In this document: positions 53,826 to 61,712 of the stretch, one piece after another
Numbering within the stretch: the first letter of the stretch is position 1
Layout: each line of letters opens with the position of its first letter
Origin: Paracoccus pantotrophus
Lineage (GTDB): Bacteria > Pseudomonadota > Alphaproteobacteria > Rhodobacterales > Rhodobacteraceae
Direction: 5' to 3'
Assembly (NCBI RefSeq): GCF_008824185.1
Contig: NZ_CP044423.1
Coordinates: forward strand, 1,191,501 to 1,255,500
DNA: 64,000 nt
Notes under the pieces: model-generated
The model's input: only the letters and a program-made list of their open reading frames with translations
Told to the model about the DNA's origin: nothing
The model's database searches: none
Translations under genes and position numbers: made by a program

Positions 53826-54489
53826 CCTGATCCCGATCCTCTGGCAGGCAACGCTGCAGACGCTCTACATGGTCGCCCTGTCCACGCTGCTCGGCACGCT
53901 GATCGGCGGGCCGCTGGGCGTGTTCCTGGCCACCTCGCGCCGGGGCGAGCTGCTCTCGGCGCCTTGGCTGAACACCGTGCTGGGGCTGATCGTGAACGCG
54001 GCGCGCTCGACGCCCTTCATCATCCTGGTGGTGGCGATCATCCCCTTCACGCGGCTGATCGCCGGCACCTCGATCGGCACCACCGCCGCCATCGTGCCAC
54101 TGACCATCGCGGCCGCGCCCTTCATCGCCCGCCTGATCGAGACCGCCATCCGCGAGGTCGATGCCGGGCTGATCGAGGCCGCCCGCGCCATGGGCGCCAC
54201 GCCCGGCCAGATCGTGCGCAAGGTGCTGATCCCCGAGGCCATGCCCGGCATCATCCTGGGCCTGACGCTCGCCGTGGTCAGCCTGATCGGCTATTCGGCC
54301 ATGGTCGGCGCGGTCGGCGGCGAGGGCCTGGGCGATCTCGGCATCCGCTACGGCTACCAGCGCTTCATGCCCGAGGTGATGCTGGCGGTGGTGGTGATCC
54401 TGATCGTGCTGGTGCAACTGGTGCAATCGGCCGGCGAATGGATCGCCGCCCGTTTCGACAAGCGCGCGCCCCGCAACCGGGGCCGATAA
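53815..54489 (+). CDS. metI: methionine ABC transporter, permease
   Basis: 224 residues from the ATG at 53815 (GAGGTG seven bases upstream); a TTG two codons earlier is less likely. Five membrane helices; the EAA loop reads IEAARAMGATPGQIVRKVLI, then PEAMPGIILGL. NAARSTPFIILVVAIIPFTR and SAMVGAVGGEGLGDLGIRYG are typical of MetI. Inner membrane partner of MetN and MetQ. Confidence 0.95.
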   Translation: MSANLIPILWQATLQTLYMVALSTLLGTLIGGPLGVFLATSRRGELLSAPWLNTVLGLIVNAARSTPFIILVVAIIPFTRLIAGTSIGTTAAIVPLTIAAAPFIARLIETAIREVDAGLIEAARAMGATPGQIVRKVLIPEAMPGIILGLTLAVVSLIGYSAMVGAVGGEGLGDLGIRYGYQRFMPEVMLAVVVILIVLVQLVQSAGEWIAARFDKRAPRNRGR

Positions 54490-54505
54490 CCGGAAAGGAC
54501 ATCCC

Positions 54506-55288
54506 ATGCGCAAATTCAGCCTTGCCGCCCTGACCTCGGCACTCGCCCTCGCCGCCGGCATGGCCGCGGCCGAGGAGATCAAGGTCGGCGTCTCGCCGGG
54601 CGAACATGGCGAGATCATGGAGGAAGTCGCCAAGGTCGCCAAGGACAAGGGCCTGACCATCGACATCGTCGAATTCACCGATTACGTGGTGCCGAACCAG
54701 GCGCTGGCCGATGGCGATCTGCAAGCCAACAGCTTCCAGCACCAGCCCTATCTGGACAACCAGATCAAGGACCGCGGCTTCGCGCTGGTCAGCATCGCCA
54801 AGACCATCACCACGCCGATGGGCGTCTATTCGCAAAAGCTGAAATCGCTGGACGAGCTGCCCGAGGGCGCCGGGGTCGCGATCCCGAACGACCCGACCAA
54901 TGGCGGCCGCGCGCTGCTGCTTTTGCAGGACAAGGGCATCGTCACGCTGGCCGAGGACACCGGCCTCACCCCCTCGCCGCTCGACGTGACCGGCAACCCG
55001 AAGAACCTCAAGTTCCTGGAACTCGACGCCGCCCAGCTGCCGCGCGCACTGGCCGATACCGACATCGCCGTGATCAACACCAACTACGCGCTGGATGCCG
55101 GCCTCAACCCGAACGAAGACGCCATCGCCATGGAAAAACCCGACAGCCCCTATGCCAACATCATCGTGGTGCGCCAGGGCGACGAGGACGCCCCATGGGC
55201 CAGGCAACTGGTCGAAGCCTATCACGACCCGGCGGTGAAGCAGTTCATCGAGGAGAAATACCAGGGTGCCGTCATCCCTGCCTGGTGA
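54506..55288 (+). CDS. metQ: methionine ABC transporter, substrate-binding protein
   Basis: 260 residues of the NlpA/MetQ family: KVGVSPGEHGEIMEEVAKVA, VEFTDYVVPNQALADGDLQA, NSFQHQPYLDNQI, VAIPNDPTNGGRALLLLQ, VINTNYALDAGL. The signal peptide (1 to about 22, MAAA-EEIK) lacks a lipobox cysteine, so unlike E. coli MetQ the protein should be soluble in the periplasm. Starts 16 bases after metI. The stop is followed by a copy of the dispersed motif and a bidirectional terminator. Confidence 0.95.
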   Translation: MRKFSLAALTSALALAAGMAAAEEIKVGVSPGEHGEIMEEVAKVAKDKGLTIDIVEFTDYVVPNQALADGDLQANSFQHQPYLDNQIKDRGFALVSIAKTITTPMGVYSQKLKSLDELPEGAGVAIPNDPTNGGRALLLLQDKGIVTLAEDTGLTPSPLDVTGNPKNLKFLELDAAQLPRALADTDIAVINTNYALDAGLNPNEDAIAMEKPDSPYANIIVVRQGDEDAPWARQLVEAYHDPAVKQFIEEKYQGAVIPAW

Positions 55289-55290
55289 CC

Positions 55291-55312
55291 TTCTCTGTTT
55301 CCTAAATACCCC
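55291..55312 (+). repeat. copy of dispersed intergenic motif
   Basis: TTCTCTGTTTCCTAAATACC CC, two bases after the metQ stop, continuing into GGGGGAG and a GC-rich region before the terminator. Confidence 0.75.
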
Positions 55313-55366
55313 GGGGGAGTCGCGGCACGCGACGGGGGCGGAGCCCCCATCCCCCGCGCCACAAGG

Positions 55367-55395
55367 AAACGCCCCGCCGGTCAAGCGGGGCGTTT
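55367..55395. terminator. bidirectional terminator between metQ and the CoA-transferase gene
   Basis: Perfect 11-bp stem AAACGCCCCGC/GCGGGGCGTTT with a seven-base loop. Ends in TTT on both strands, located between convergent genes, two bases from the CoA-transferase stop. Confidence 0.88.
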
Positions 55396-55397
55396 GC

Positions 55398-56900
55398 TCA
55401 TTCCGGCCGCATGCTGCCGGTGCGGCGCAGCCGGTCGTGCCAGCTGAGCGCCTCCTCGATCAGATGCGGCGTATGGCCGCCCCGCGCCAGCGCCCGGTCG
55501 TGGTAATCCGCCAGCGCATCCCGCCATTCCGGGGCCACGCAGTTTTGCAGGACCACCCGCGCCCGCTCGCGCGGCGCAAGGCCACGCAGATCGGCCAGCC
55601 CCTGCTCGGTGACCAGGATGTCCACGTCATGCTCGGTATGGTCGACATGGCTGACCATCGGCACCACCGAGGAGATCCGCCCATCCTTGGCCATGGATTT
55701 CGTCACGAAAACCGACAGATAGGCGTTGCGTGCGAAATCGCCCGAGCCGCCGATGCCGTTCATCATCTGCGTGCCCATGACATGGGTCGAGTTCACGTTG
55801 CCGTAAAGGTCGAATTCCAGCGCCGTGTTGATGCAGATCAGCCCCAGCCGCCGCACCACCTCGGGGTGGTTGGAAATCTCCTGCGGGCGCAGCACCAGCC
55901 GGGGCTTGAACTCGTGGAACCGCGCCATCACGTCGCGGTATTTCGGCGCCGACAGCGTGATCGAGGAACCCGAGGCAAAGACCATCTTGCCGGCATCCAT
56001 CAGGTCGAAGGTCGAATCCTGCAGGACTTCCGAATACATGGTCAGGTCGTGGAACGGGCTGTCGATGAAACCGTGCAGCACCGCATTGGCGATGGTGCCG
56101 ATGCCGGCCTGCAGCGGGTGCAGGTGGCCCGGCAGCCGGGAATGCGCCACCTCGTTCTTCAGGAATTCGGTCAGGTGGCCGGCGATGGCCCGGGTCTCGG
56201 CATCCGGCGCCTCGATGGTCGAGGACGAGTCGAGCTTGGTCGAGACCACGATGGCCGCGATGCGCTCGGGCGGCACCGGGATGAAGGGAAAGCCGACCCG
56301 GCTTTCCGGCGTCACCACCGGGATCGGCGTCCGGGTGGGGCGATAGGTGGGGATATAGATGTCGTGCAGCCCCTCCAGCGCCTCGGGCTGGCTCAGGTTG
56401 ATCTCGACGATCACCTTCTCGGCCAGCAGCGCGAAGCTTGCCGAATTGCCGACCGAGGTGGTGGGGACGATGCCGCCGGTCTCGGTGATCGCCACCGCCT
56501 CGACGATGGCGATGTCCACCGGCGGCAGCTGGCCGGTGCGCAGTTGTTCGACCGTCTCGGAGAGGTGCTGGTCGATATACATCACCTCGCCGGCGTTGAT
56601 CGCGCGGCGCAACGCCGGGTCGGACATGAAGGGGATGCGGCGCGACAGCACCTTGGCCTCGGCCAGTGTCTTGTCGAGGTCGTTGCCGAGCGACGCCCCG
56701 GTCATCAGCGTCACCTTCAGCGGCTGGGCCTTGGCGCGTTCGGCCAGCGCCAGCGGCACCGCCTTGGCCTCGCCGGCGCGGGTAAATCCCGACATGCCCA
56801 GCACCATGCCGTCGCGGATCAGGCTCGCGGCCTCTTCGGCGCTGACCACGCGCTCGCGCAGGGGCTTGTGGCGGATGCGGTGAAGGTGATCCTCGGTCAT
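55398..56900 (-). CDS. acetyl-CoA hydrolase/transferase (succinyl-CoA:acetate CoA-transferase type)
   Basis: 500 residues from MTEDHLHRIRHKPLRERVV, with GGAGGC upstream. Class I CoA-transferase family (AarC/Cat1): GMVLGMSGFTRAGEAKAVP, LMTGASLGNDLD, GGIVPTTSVGNS, the glutamate-bearing DLTMYSEVLQDSTFDLMDAG region and NGIGGSGDFARNAYLSVF. Likely moves CoA between succinyl-CoA and acetate, or hydrolyses acetyl-CoA. Which reaction dominates cannot be decided. Monocistronic between a terminator and the doxX gene. Confidence 0.9.
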   Translation of the reverse strand: MTEDHLHRIRHKPLRERVVSAEEAASLIRDGMVLGMSGFTRAGEAKAVPLALAERAKAQPLKVTLMTGASLGNDLDKTLAEAKVLSRRIPFMSDPALRRAINAGEVMYIDQHLSETVEQLRTGQLPPVDIAIVEAVAITETGGIVPTTSVGNSASFALLAEKVIVEINLSQPEALEGLHDIYIPTYRPTRTPIPVVTPESRVGFPFIPVPPERIAAIVVSTKLDSSSTIEAPDAETRAIAGHLTEFLKNEVAHSRLPGHLHPLQAGIGTIANAVLHGFIDSPFHDLTMYSEVLQDSTFDLMDAGKMVFASGSSITLSAPKYRDVMARFHEFKPRLVLRPQEISNHPEVVRRLGLICINTALEFDLYGNVNSTHVMGTQMMNGIGGSGDFARNAYLSVFVTKSMAKDGRISSVVPMVSHVDHTEHDVDILVTEQGLADLRGLAPRERARVVLQNCVAPEWRDALADYHDRALARGGHTPHLIEEALSWHDRLRRTGSMRPE

Positions 56901-57022
56901 AGCAGCCTCCCTGAAACTCGGGCGATGATTAGAGCCATCGCGCAGGACTGACAAATCAACCCAGCCATGCACGCAAGGAAAGGCCGGCCCGAAGGCCAGC
57001 CTGGGCAAGATCGTTTCGCGCC

Positions 57023-57060
57023 GGGCTCAGCGGCGAGGGCTCAGCGGCGAGGGCTCAGCG
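57023..57060. repeat. 14-base tandem repeat at the doxX 3' end
   Basis: Unit GGGCTCAGCGGCGA occurs at 57023-57036 and 57037-57050, with 10 bases of a third unit at 57051-57060 that contains the doxX stop codon. Confidence 0.85.
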
Positions 57061-57480
57061 ACGCCGGCCCAGCGACCAGGCCCCGTCGCCCAGCAGCGCC
57101 AGCGCCACCATGGTCACGGCCCAGAGCAGCGGATATTCCCAGCCGCCGCCCGGATTACTGAAGGTGAAGCCCGCACCGCCATGGCCGAACCAGGCCGCAC
57201 CCAGCAGCACGGCGGCCAGCGCCAGCGCGACCTGCCGGGTGAAGATGCCGGCGATCAGCGCCAGCCCGCCCAGGATCTCGGCCAGTATGGTCAGCGGGCC
57301 CAGGATGCCCGGCAGGCCGATGGACTGGAAATAGCCGGCTGTGCCCGAGGGGGTGAAGACCAGCAGCTTGATCAGCCCATGGACCAGGAACCAGATCCCG
57401 GTCGAGACCCGCAGGACAAAAGCGGCGATGTCGGCATTGCGCTCGGCCAGGGCCGGGGCGCTTTGGCTAAGGTCGGTCAT
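57055..57480 (-). CDS. DoxX family membrane protein
   Basis: 141 residues with four hydrophobic helices: VLRVSTGIWFLVHGLIKLLV, FQSIGLPGILGPLTILAEIL, GGLALIAGIFTRQVALALAA, and LLWAVTMVALALLGDGAWSL. The pattern LRVxxGxxFLxHGxxKL is the DoxX signature. These proteins are subunits of quinone oxidoreductases in archaea and, in bacteria, of unclear redox or envelope-related function. It is divergent from a LysR gene, a typical regulator-target layout. Confidence 0.85.
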   Translation of the reverse strand: MTDLSQSAPALAERNADIAAFVLRVSTGIWFLVHGLIKLLVFTPSGTAGYFQSIGLPGILGPLTILAEILGGLALIAGIFTRQVALALAAVLLGAAWFGHGGAGFTFSNPGGGWEYPLLWAVTMVALALLGDGAWSLGRRR

Positions 57481-57591
57481 GATGTGTTTCCTTGCAACTG
57501 TTCGCGTATCCGTTGCCCGACAGATAGACCTTGGCGATTGTCGCGAAAATTGCCATATTCATGGAAATATTGTCGCCGATGCGGGGATGGA

Positions 57592-58503
57592 ATGGACAGG
57601 ATCGACGGCATCCGCGCCTTTGTCGCCGTGGTCGATGCCGGCTCGTTCACCCGGGCGGGCGAGCGGCTGGGGATCTCGAACAAGCTGGTCAGCAAATATG
57701 TCGCGGCGCTGGAGGGGCAGCAGGGCGTCACGCTTCTGAACCGCACCACCCGCGCCCTGTCGCTGACCCCCGCGGGCGAGCGTTATCTGGCGGCGGCCCG
57801 CCGGGTGCTGGCGGCGGTCGAGGAACTGGACGCGCAGGCCCATGCCGAGGACGGCGTCCTGACCGGGCGGCTGCGCATCAGCGCCCCGGTGGCCTTCGGC
57901 GAGATGTTCGCCACCACCCTGACCCGCGACTTCACCGCCGGCCATCCGGGGATCGAGATCGACCTGAACCTGACAGACCGCTATGTCGACCTGGCGGCCG
58001 AGGGCTTCGACCTGGCGCTGCGCATCGGCCAGCTTGCCGATTCCAGCCTGATCGCCCGCCGCATCGGCCAGGCCGAGGCCTGGGCGGTGGCAAGCCCCGC
58101 CTATCTGAACCGGCATCCGCGCCCCGCCCGCCCCGAGGATCTGCGCGAGCATGCGAATATCCGCGACAGCAATACGCAGAATCCCGGCCGGGCGATCTTC
58201 CTGATCGAGGGCAAGGCGGTCAGCATCCCCCTGCCCGGCCGCATTACCGTGAACAGCGCCCAGGCAGTGCGGAAGCTGGTGCTGGAGGGCGAGGGCGTGG
58301 CGCTGATCCCCAGCTTCGTCGTGGCGCAGGACGTGGCCCAGGGCCGGCTGCAGCGGCTTCTGCCGGATTTCCAGCGGCCGCAGCTGGACATCCAGGCACT
58401 GTATCTGCCGCAGCCCTTCATGCCGCCGCGGCTTTCGGCCTATCTGGACCACCTTCGGGCGCGGCTTACGCCTCTGCTGAAAGCACCGCGCCCGGATTCA
58501 TGA
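57592..58503 (+). CDS. LysR-family regulator
   Basis: 303 residues from MDRIDGIRAFVAVVDAGSFT. Winged helix-turn-helix at about 17-55 (GERLGISNKLVSKYVAALEG) and a type 2 periplasmic-binding fold (LRISAPVAFGEMFATTLTRD, LALRIGQLADSSLIARRIG, EGEGVALIPSFVVAQDV) of the CrgA/AaeR-like subgroup. Divergent from doxX, with 111 bases between, and probably controls it. The 3' end overlaps the convergent FAD oxidase gene by 38 bases. Inducer unknown. Confidence 0.88.
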   Translation: MDRIDGIRAFVAVVDAGSFTRAGERLGISNKLVSKYVAALEGQQGVTLLNRTTRALSLTPAGERYLAAARRVLAAVEELDAQAHAEDGVLTGRLRISAPVAFGEMFATTLTRDFTAGHPGIEIDLNLTDRYVDLAAEGFDLALRIGQLADSSLIARRIGQAEAWAVASPAYLNRHPRPARPEDLREHANIRDSNTQNPGRAIFLIEGKAVSIPLPGRITVNSAQAVRKLVLEGEGVALIPSFVVAQDVAQGRLQRLLPDFQRPQLDIQALYLPQPFMPPRLSAYLDHLRARLTPLLKAPRPDS

Positions 58504-59866
58504 TGCCCAGCGGGTCCAGCGTGGCCTTGATCGCCCGCATGGCCTTGAGGCGCGCCGGATCGCCCCAGCGTTCCAGGTCGCCGACCTTCAGCCGCCCGAC
58601 CCCGTGTTCGGCCGAGAAGGAGCCGCCGCGATCCACCACCATCTGATGCACCAGAAGCGATAGCGCCTTGCGCCGGTCGTCGTAATCCGCGCGATTGCGG
58701 CCGGGCGCCGGGAACAGGTTGTAATGCAGGTTGCCGTCGCCCAGATGCCCGAAGCAGTTGATGCGCAGCCCCTCGCCCGCAAGCCGCGCGCCGGCCTCGC
58801 GGATGAAGCCGGCGATTTCCGACAGCGGCAGGCTGATATCGTGGCTGGCGACGGCGCCGATGCGGCGGTTCGCCTCGGGGATATGTTCGCGCAGATGCCA
58901 GAAACCGGCCGCATGCGCCCCCGATTGCGCGATCACCCCGTCGGAGACCAGGCCGCGCTCCATCGCGTCGACCAGCAGCCCCTCCAGCGCCGCCTCGGGG
59001 GCCAGCCCCTCGGGCAGGCCGACCTCGATCAGCACCGACCATTCGGCGCCGGGCAGCGGCTGGCGGATCTCGGGCAGCACCTCGGCCAGGAAGGCCAGCC
59101 CCTGCCCGCCGATCAGCTCGAAGGCGGTGACGCCGCCGGCCATGCGCCCCTCGGCCAGCGACAAGAGCGTCAGCGCCGCCTCGGGCGAGGGTACCTGCAG
59201 CATGGCGGTGCCGATCCCCGGCGGCGGCACCACCAGCTTCAGGCTGGCGGCGGTGACGATGCCCAGCGTGCCCTCGGCCCCGATCAAGAGGTCGCGCAGG
59301 TCATAGCCGGTATTGTCCTTGCGCAGCCGCTTCAGGTCGTGGACGACCGAACCGTCGGGCAGCACCGCCTCGATCCCCAGGCAAAGCGCCCGCGCCGTGC
59401 CATAGCGCAGCGCGGTGACGCCGCCGGCATTGGTCGCAAGGCAGCCGCCGATGGCCGCGGTGCCTTGGCTCGCCAGCGACAGCGGGAACAGCCGCCCCGC
59501 CGCCTCGGCCGCGTCGCGCACGGCCTGCAGGGTCATGCCGGCCTCGGCCACCAGCACGTTCTCTTCGGGCCAGATGCCGCGCAGCGCGGTCATCCGCTCC
59601 AGCGACAGGATCAGTGGCGCCGGCCCCTCGGGCATCACCTGGCCCGAGACCAGGCCGGTGCCACCGCCGCGCGGCACGATGGCGACGCGAGCCTCGGCGC
59701 AGGCGCGGACCACGGCGCCAACCTCATCGGTATTGCGCGGCGCGGCGACCAGCCCCGCCTGTCCCCGCCAGCGGCCGCGCGGCTCCTCCAGATAGGCGGG
59801 CGCGACCTCGCGCAGCACGCCCTCGGGCAGCGTCGCAGCCAGCGTCTCGTCGGCAGGGTTCAGCAT
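58466..59866 (-). CDS. FAD-linked oxidase (D-2-hydroxyacid dehydrogenase/GlcD-like)
   Basis: 466 residues. VAO/PCMH-type FAD domain (VAIVPRGGGTGLVSGQVMPE, GCLATNAGGVTALRYGTARA, DLLIGAEGTLGIVTAASLKL) and a C-terminal FAD-oxidase domain ending NCFGHLGDGNLHYNLFPAPG and SAEHGVGRLK. This fits D-2-hydroxyglutarate or D-lactate dehydrogenases that pass electrons to ETF or quinones. Exact substrate unknown. Start overlaps the upstream GNAT stop (TGATG). Its 3' end lies antisense to the LysR gene for 38 bases. Confidence 0.88.
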   Translation of the reverse strand: MLNPADETLAATLPEGVLREVAPAYLEEPRGRWRGQAGLVAAPRNTDEVGAVVRACAEARVAIVPRGGGTGLVSGQVMPEGPAPLILSLERMTALRGIWPEENVLVAEAGMTLQAVRDAAEAAGRLFPLSLASQGTAAIGGCLATNAGGVTALRYGTARALCLGIEAVLPDGSVVHDLKRLRKDNTGYDLRDLLIGAEGTLGIVTAASLKLVVPPPGIGTAMLQVPSPEAALTLLSLAEGRMAGGVTAFELIGGQGLAFLAEVLPEIRQPLPGAEWSVLIEVGLPEGLAPEAALEGLLVDAMERGLVSDGVIAQSGAHAAGFWHLREHIPEANRRIGAVASHDISLPLSEIAGFIREAGARLAGEGLRINCFGHLGDGNLHYNLFPAPGRNRADYDDRRKALSLLVHQMVVDRGGSFSAEHGVGRLKVGDLERWGDPARLKAMRAIKATLDPLGIMNPGAVLSAEA

Positions 59867-60447
59867 CAGCGCACCTCGGTCTTACCACGCCGGTCGTGGC
59901 GCAGGTTGGCGTAAAGCACATGGTTGCGCCAGCGGCCGTTGATCTGCAGGTAGCTTTGCGCCACCCCCTCGTATTTGAAGCCGGAACGTTCCAGCACGCC
60001 GCGCGACGGGGTGTTTTCCGGCAGGCAGGCGGCCTCGATCCGGCTCAGGTCCATCTCGGTGAAGGCATGCTGGACCAGCGCACCGATGGCCTCGCGCATG
60101 TAACCCTGCCGGGCGAAGGGCTGGCCGATCCAGTAGCCGATGGTCGCCGATTGCGCCGGGCCGCGGCGGATATTGTCCAGCGTGATCGCCCCCAAGAGCG
60201 CCCCGTCGCGCCGGATCAGGAACAGGGGCAGAGCCGTGCCGTTGCGGCTGGCGCGCTGCGCCCAATAGACCCGGTTGGTGAAGCCGCGCTTGGTCAGGTG
60301 GTCGGGCGCCCAGACCGGCTCCCACGGGGTCAGGAAGGCGCGGCTTTCGGCCCGCAGCGCGGCCCATGGGGCGAAATCCGCATGGGCAGGCAGGCGCAGC
60401 ACCATCCGCTCGGTTTCCAGGCGCGGCGGACGGCGGCGCGAGAACAT
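59866..60447 (-). CDS. GNAT acetyltransferase, RimJ-like
   Basis: 193 residues from MFSRRRPPRLETERMVLRLP. N-acetyltransferase fold with RDGALLGAITLDNIRRGPAQ, ATIGYWIGQPFARQGYMREA (acetyl-CoA loop) and RIEAACLPENTPSRGVLERS, GFKYEGVAQSYLQINGRWRN. This pattern belongs to the RimJ/RimL group acting on protein N-termini, such as ribosomal S5. Both ends show TGATG junctions with its neighbours, so it is the middle gene of a tightly coupled trio. Substrate not determinable. Confidence 0.87.
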   Translation of the reverse strand: MFSRRRPPRLETERMVLRLPAHADFAPWAALRAESRAFLTPWEPVWAPDHLTKRGFTNRVYWAQRASRNGTALPLFLIRRDGALLGAITLDNIRRGPAQSATIGYWIGQPFARQGYMREAIGALVQHAFTEMDLSRIEAACLPENTPSRGVLERSGFKYEGVAQSYLQINGRWRNHVLYANLRHDRRGKTEVR

Positions 60448-61712
60448 CAGGCGGCGAGCCTTTCGGCCAGCACCTCGCGCGTGGGCGCGCCCGCGACCGG
60501 CCCGTAAAGCGCCAGTGCCGGGCGGGCATGGGCAATCAGACGCTCGGCATGGGCGCGGATGTCGGCCACGGTCACGGCGTCGATGCGCTCGGCCACCTCG
60601 GCCGGGTCCGGCACCCGGCCCCAGATCGCCAGCGACCGCGCCATGCGCTCGGCCTGGCCGGTCGGGCTTTCCAGCCCCATCAGCAGCCCGGCCTTGAGCT
60701 GGGCGCGCGCGCGGGCCACCTCGGCCTCGGTCATGTCCTCGGCCGAGCGCTTCAACTCGTCCACGGTCAGCGTCGCCAGGTCGGCGATCTGCTCGCCCGA
60801 GGTGCCGGCATAGATCGTCACCATGCCGGTATCGTCGTGGAAACCGGACTGCGCGAAGATCGAATAGCACAGGCCCTTTTCCTCGCGCAGCTTCTGGAAC
60901 AGGCGCGAGGACATGCCGCCCCCCAGCGCCGAGGTCCAGATCTGCGCGGCATAGAAATCCGGCGCCTGATAGCCCGGCCCCTCGAAGGCCAGCGCGAAAT
61001 GCGCCTGCTCCAGCCCCTTGACGCGGCGCGCCTCGGCGCCCTGCCAGCGGGCGGGCTCGCGCGTGGTCAGCTTGCGGGCCGGCAGATGGCCGAAGATCGC
61101 CTCGACCTGGCGCAGGATGCGGTCATGGTCCACCGCACCGGCGGCGGCGACGATCATGCGCTCGGGACCGTAATGCTCGGTGATGAAGCCCGACAGGTCG
61201 GCGCGGTCGAAGCGGCTGACCCGCTCGGCCGGGCCCAGGATGGTGCGGCCCATGGGCTGGTCGGGATAGGCCGCCTCTTGCAGCCAGTCGAAGATCACGT
61301 CGTCGGGCGTGTCCAGCGCCTGGCCGATCTCTTGCAGGATCACGCCGCGCTCGACCTCGATCTCGCGCTGGTCGAACACCGGGTTCATCACGATGTCCGA
61401 GATCACGTCCAGCGCCAGCTCCACGTCCCCCGCCAGCACCCGCGCGTAATAGGAGGTCACGTCGCGCGAGGTATAGGCGTTGATATAGCCGCCGACATTC
61501 TCGATCGACTCGACGATTTCCAGCGCGCTGCGCCGCGCCGTGCCCTTGAAGGCCATGTGTTCCAGGAAATGGGCGATGCCGTTCTGCTCGGCGCGCTCGT
61601 CGCGGCAGCCGGCATTGACCCAGATGCCGATGGCGGCGGAATGCAGGCCGGGCATGTCGCGGCTGACGACGCGCAGCCCGTTGGGCAGGGTGCTGATGCG
61701 GATCTGATTCAA
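60447..61712 (-). CDS. M16 family zinc peptidase (processing peptidase-like)
   Basis: 421 residues, one subunit of the pitrilysin/MPP-beta family. The inverted zinc motif H48-x2-E51-H52 (GIAHFLEHMAFKGT) and the downstream glutamate in IEVERGVILQEI are present, so it should be active. The second domain has GGGMSSRLFQKLREEKGLCY. This YmxG-like protein is related to the mitochondrial processing peptidase; in alphaproteobacteria it is usually next to thrC. Start overlaps the thrC stop (ATGA). Confidence 0.93.
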   Translation of the reverse strand: MNQIRISTLPNGLRVVSRDMPGLHSAAIGIWVNAGCRDERAEQNGIAHFLEHMAFKGTARRSALEIVESIENVGGYINAYTSRDVTSYYARVLAGDVELALDVISDIVMNPVFDQREIEVERGVILQEIGQALDTPDDVIFDWLQEAAYPDQPMGRTILGPAERVSRFDRADLSGFITEHYGPERMIVAAAGAVDHDRILRQVEAIFGHLPARKLTTREPARWQGAEARRVKGLEQAHFALAFEGPGYQAPDFYAAQIWTSALGGGMSSRLFQKLREEKGLCYSIFAQSGFHDDTGMVTIYAGTSGEQIADLATLTVDELKRSAEDMTEAEVARARAQLKAGLLMGLESPTGQAERMARSLAIWGRVPDPAEVAERIDAVTVADIRAHAERLIAHARPALALYGPVAGAPTREVLAERLAA

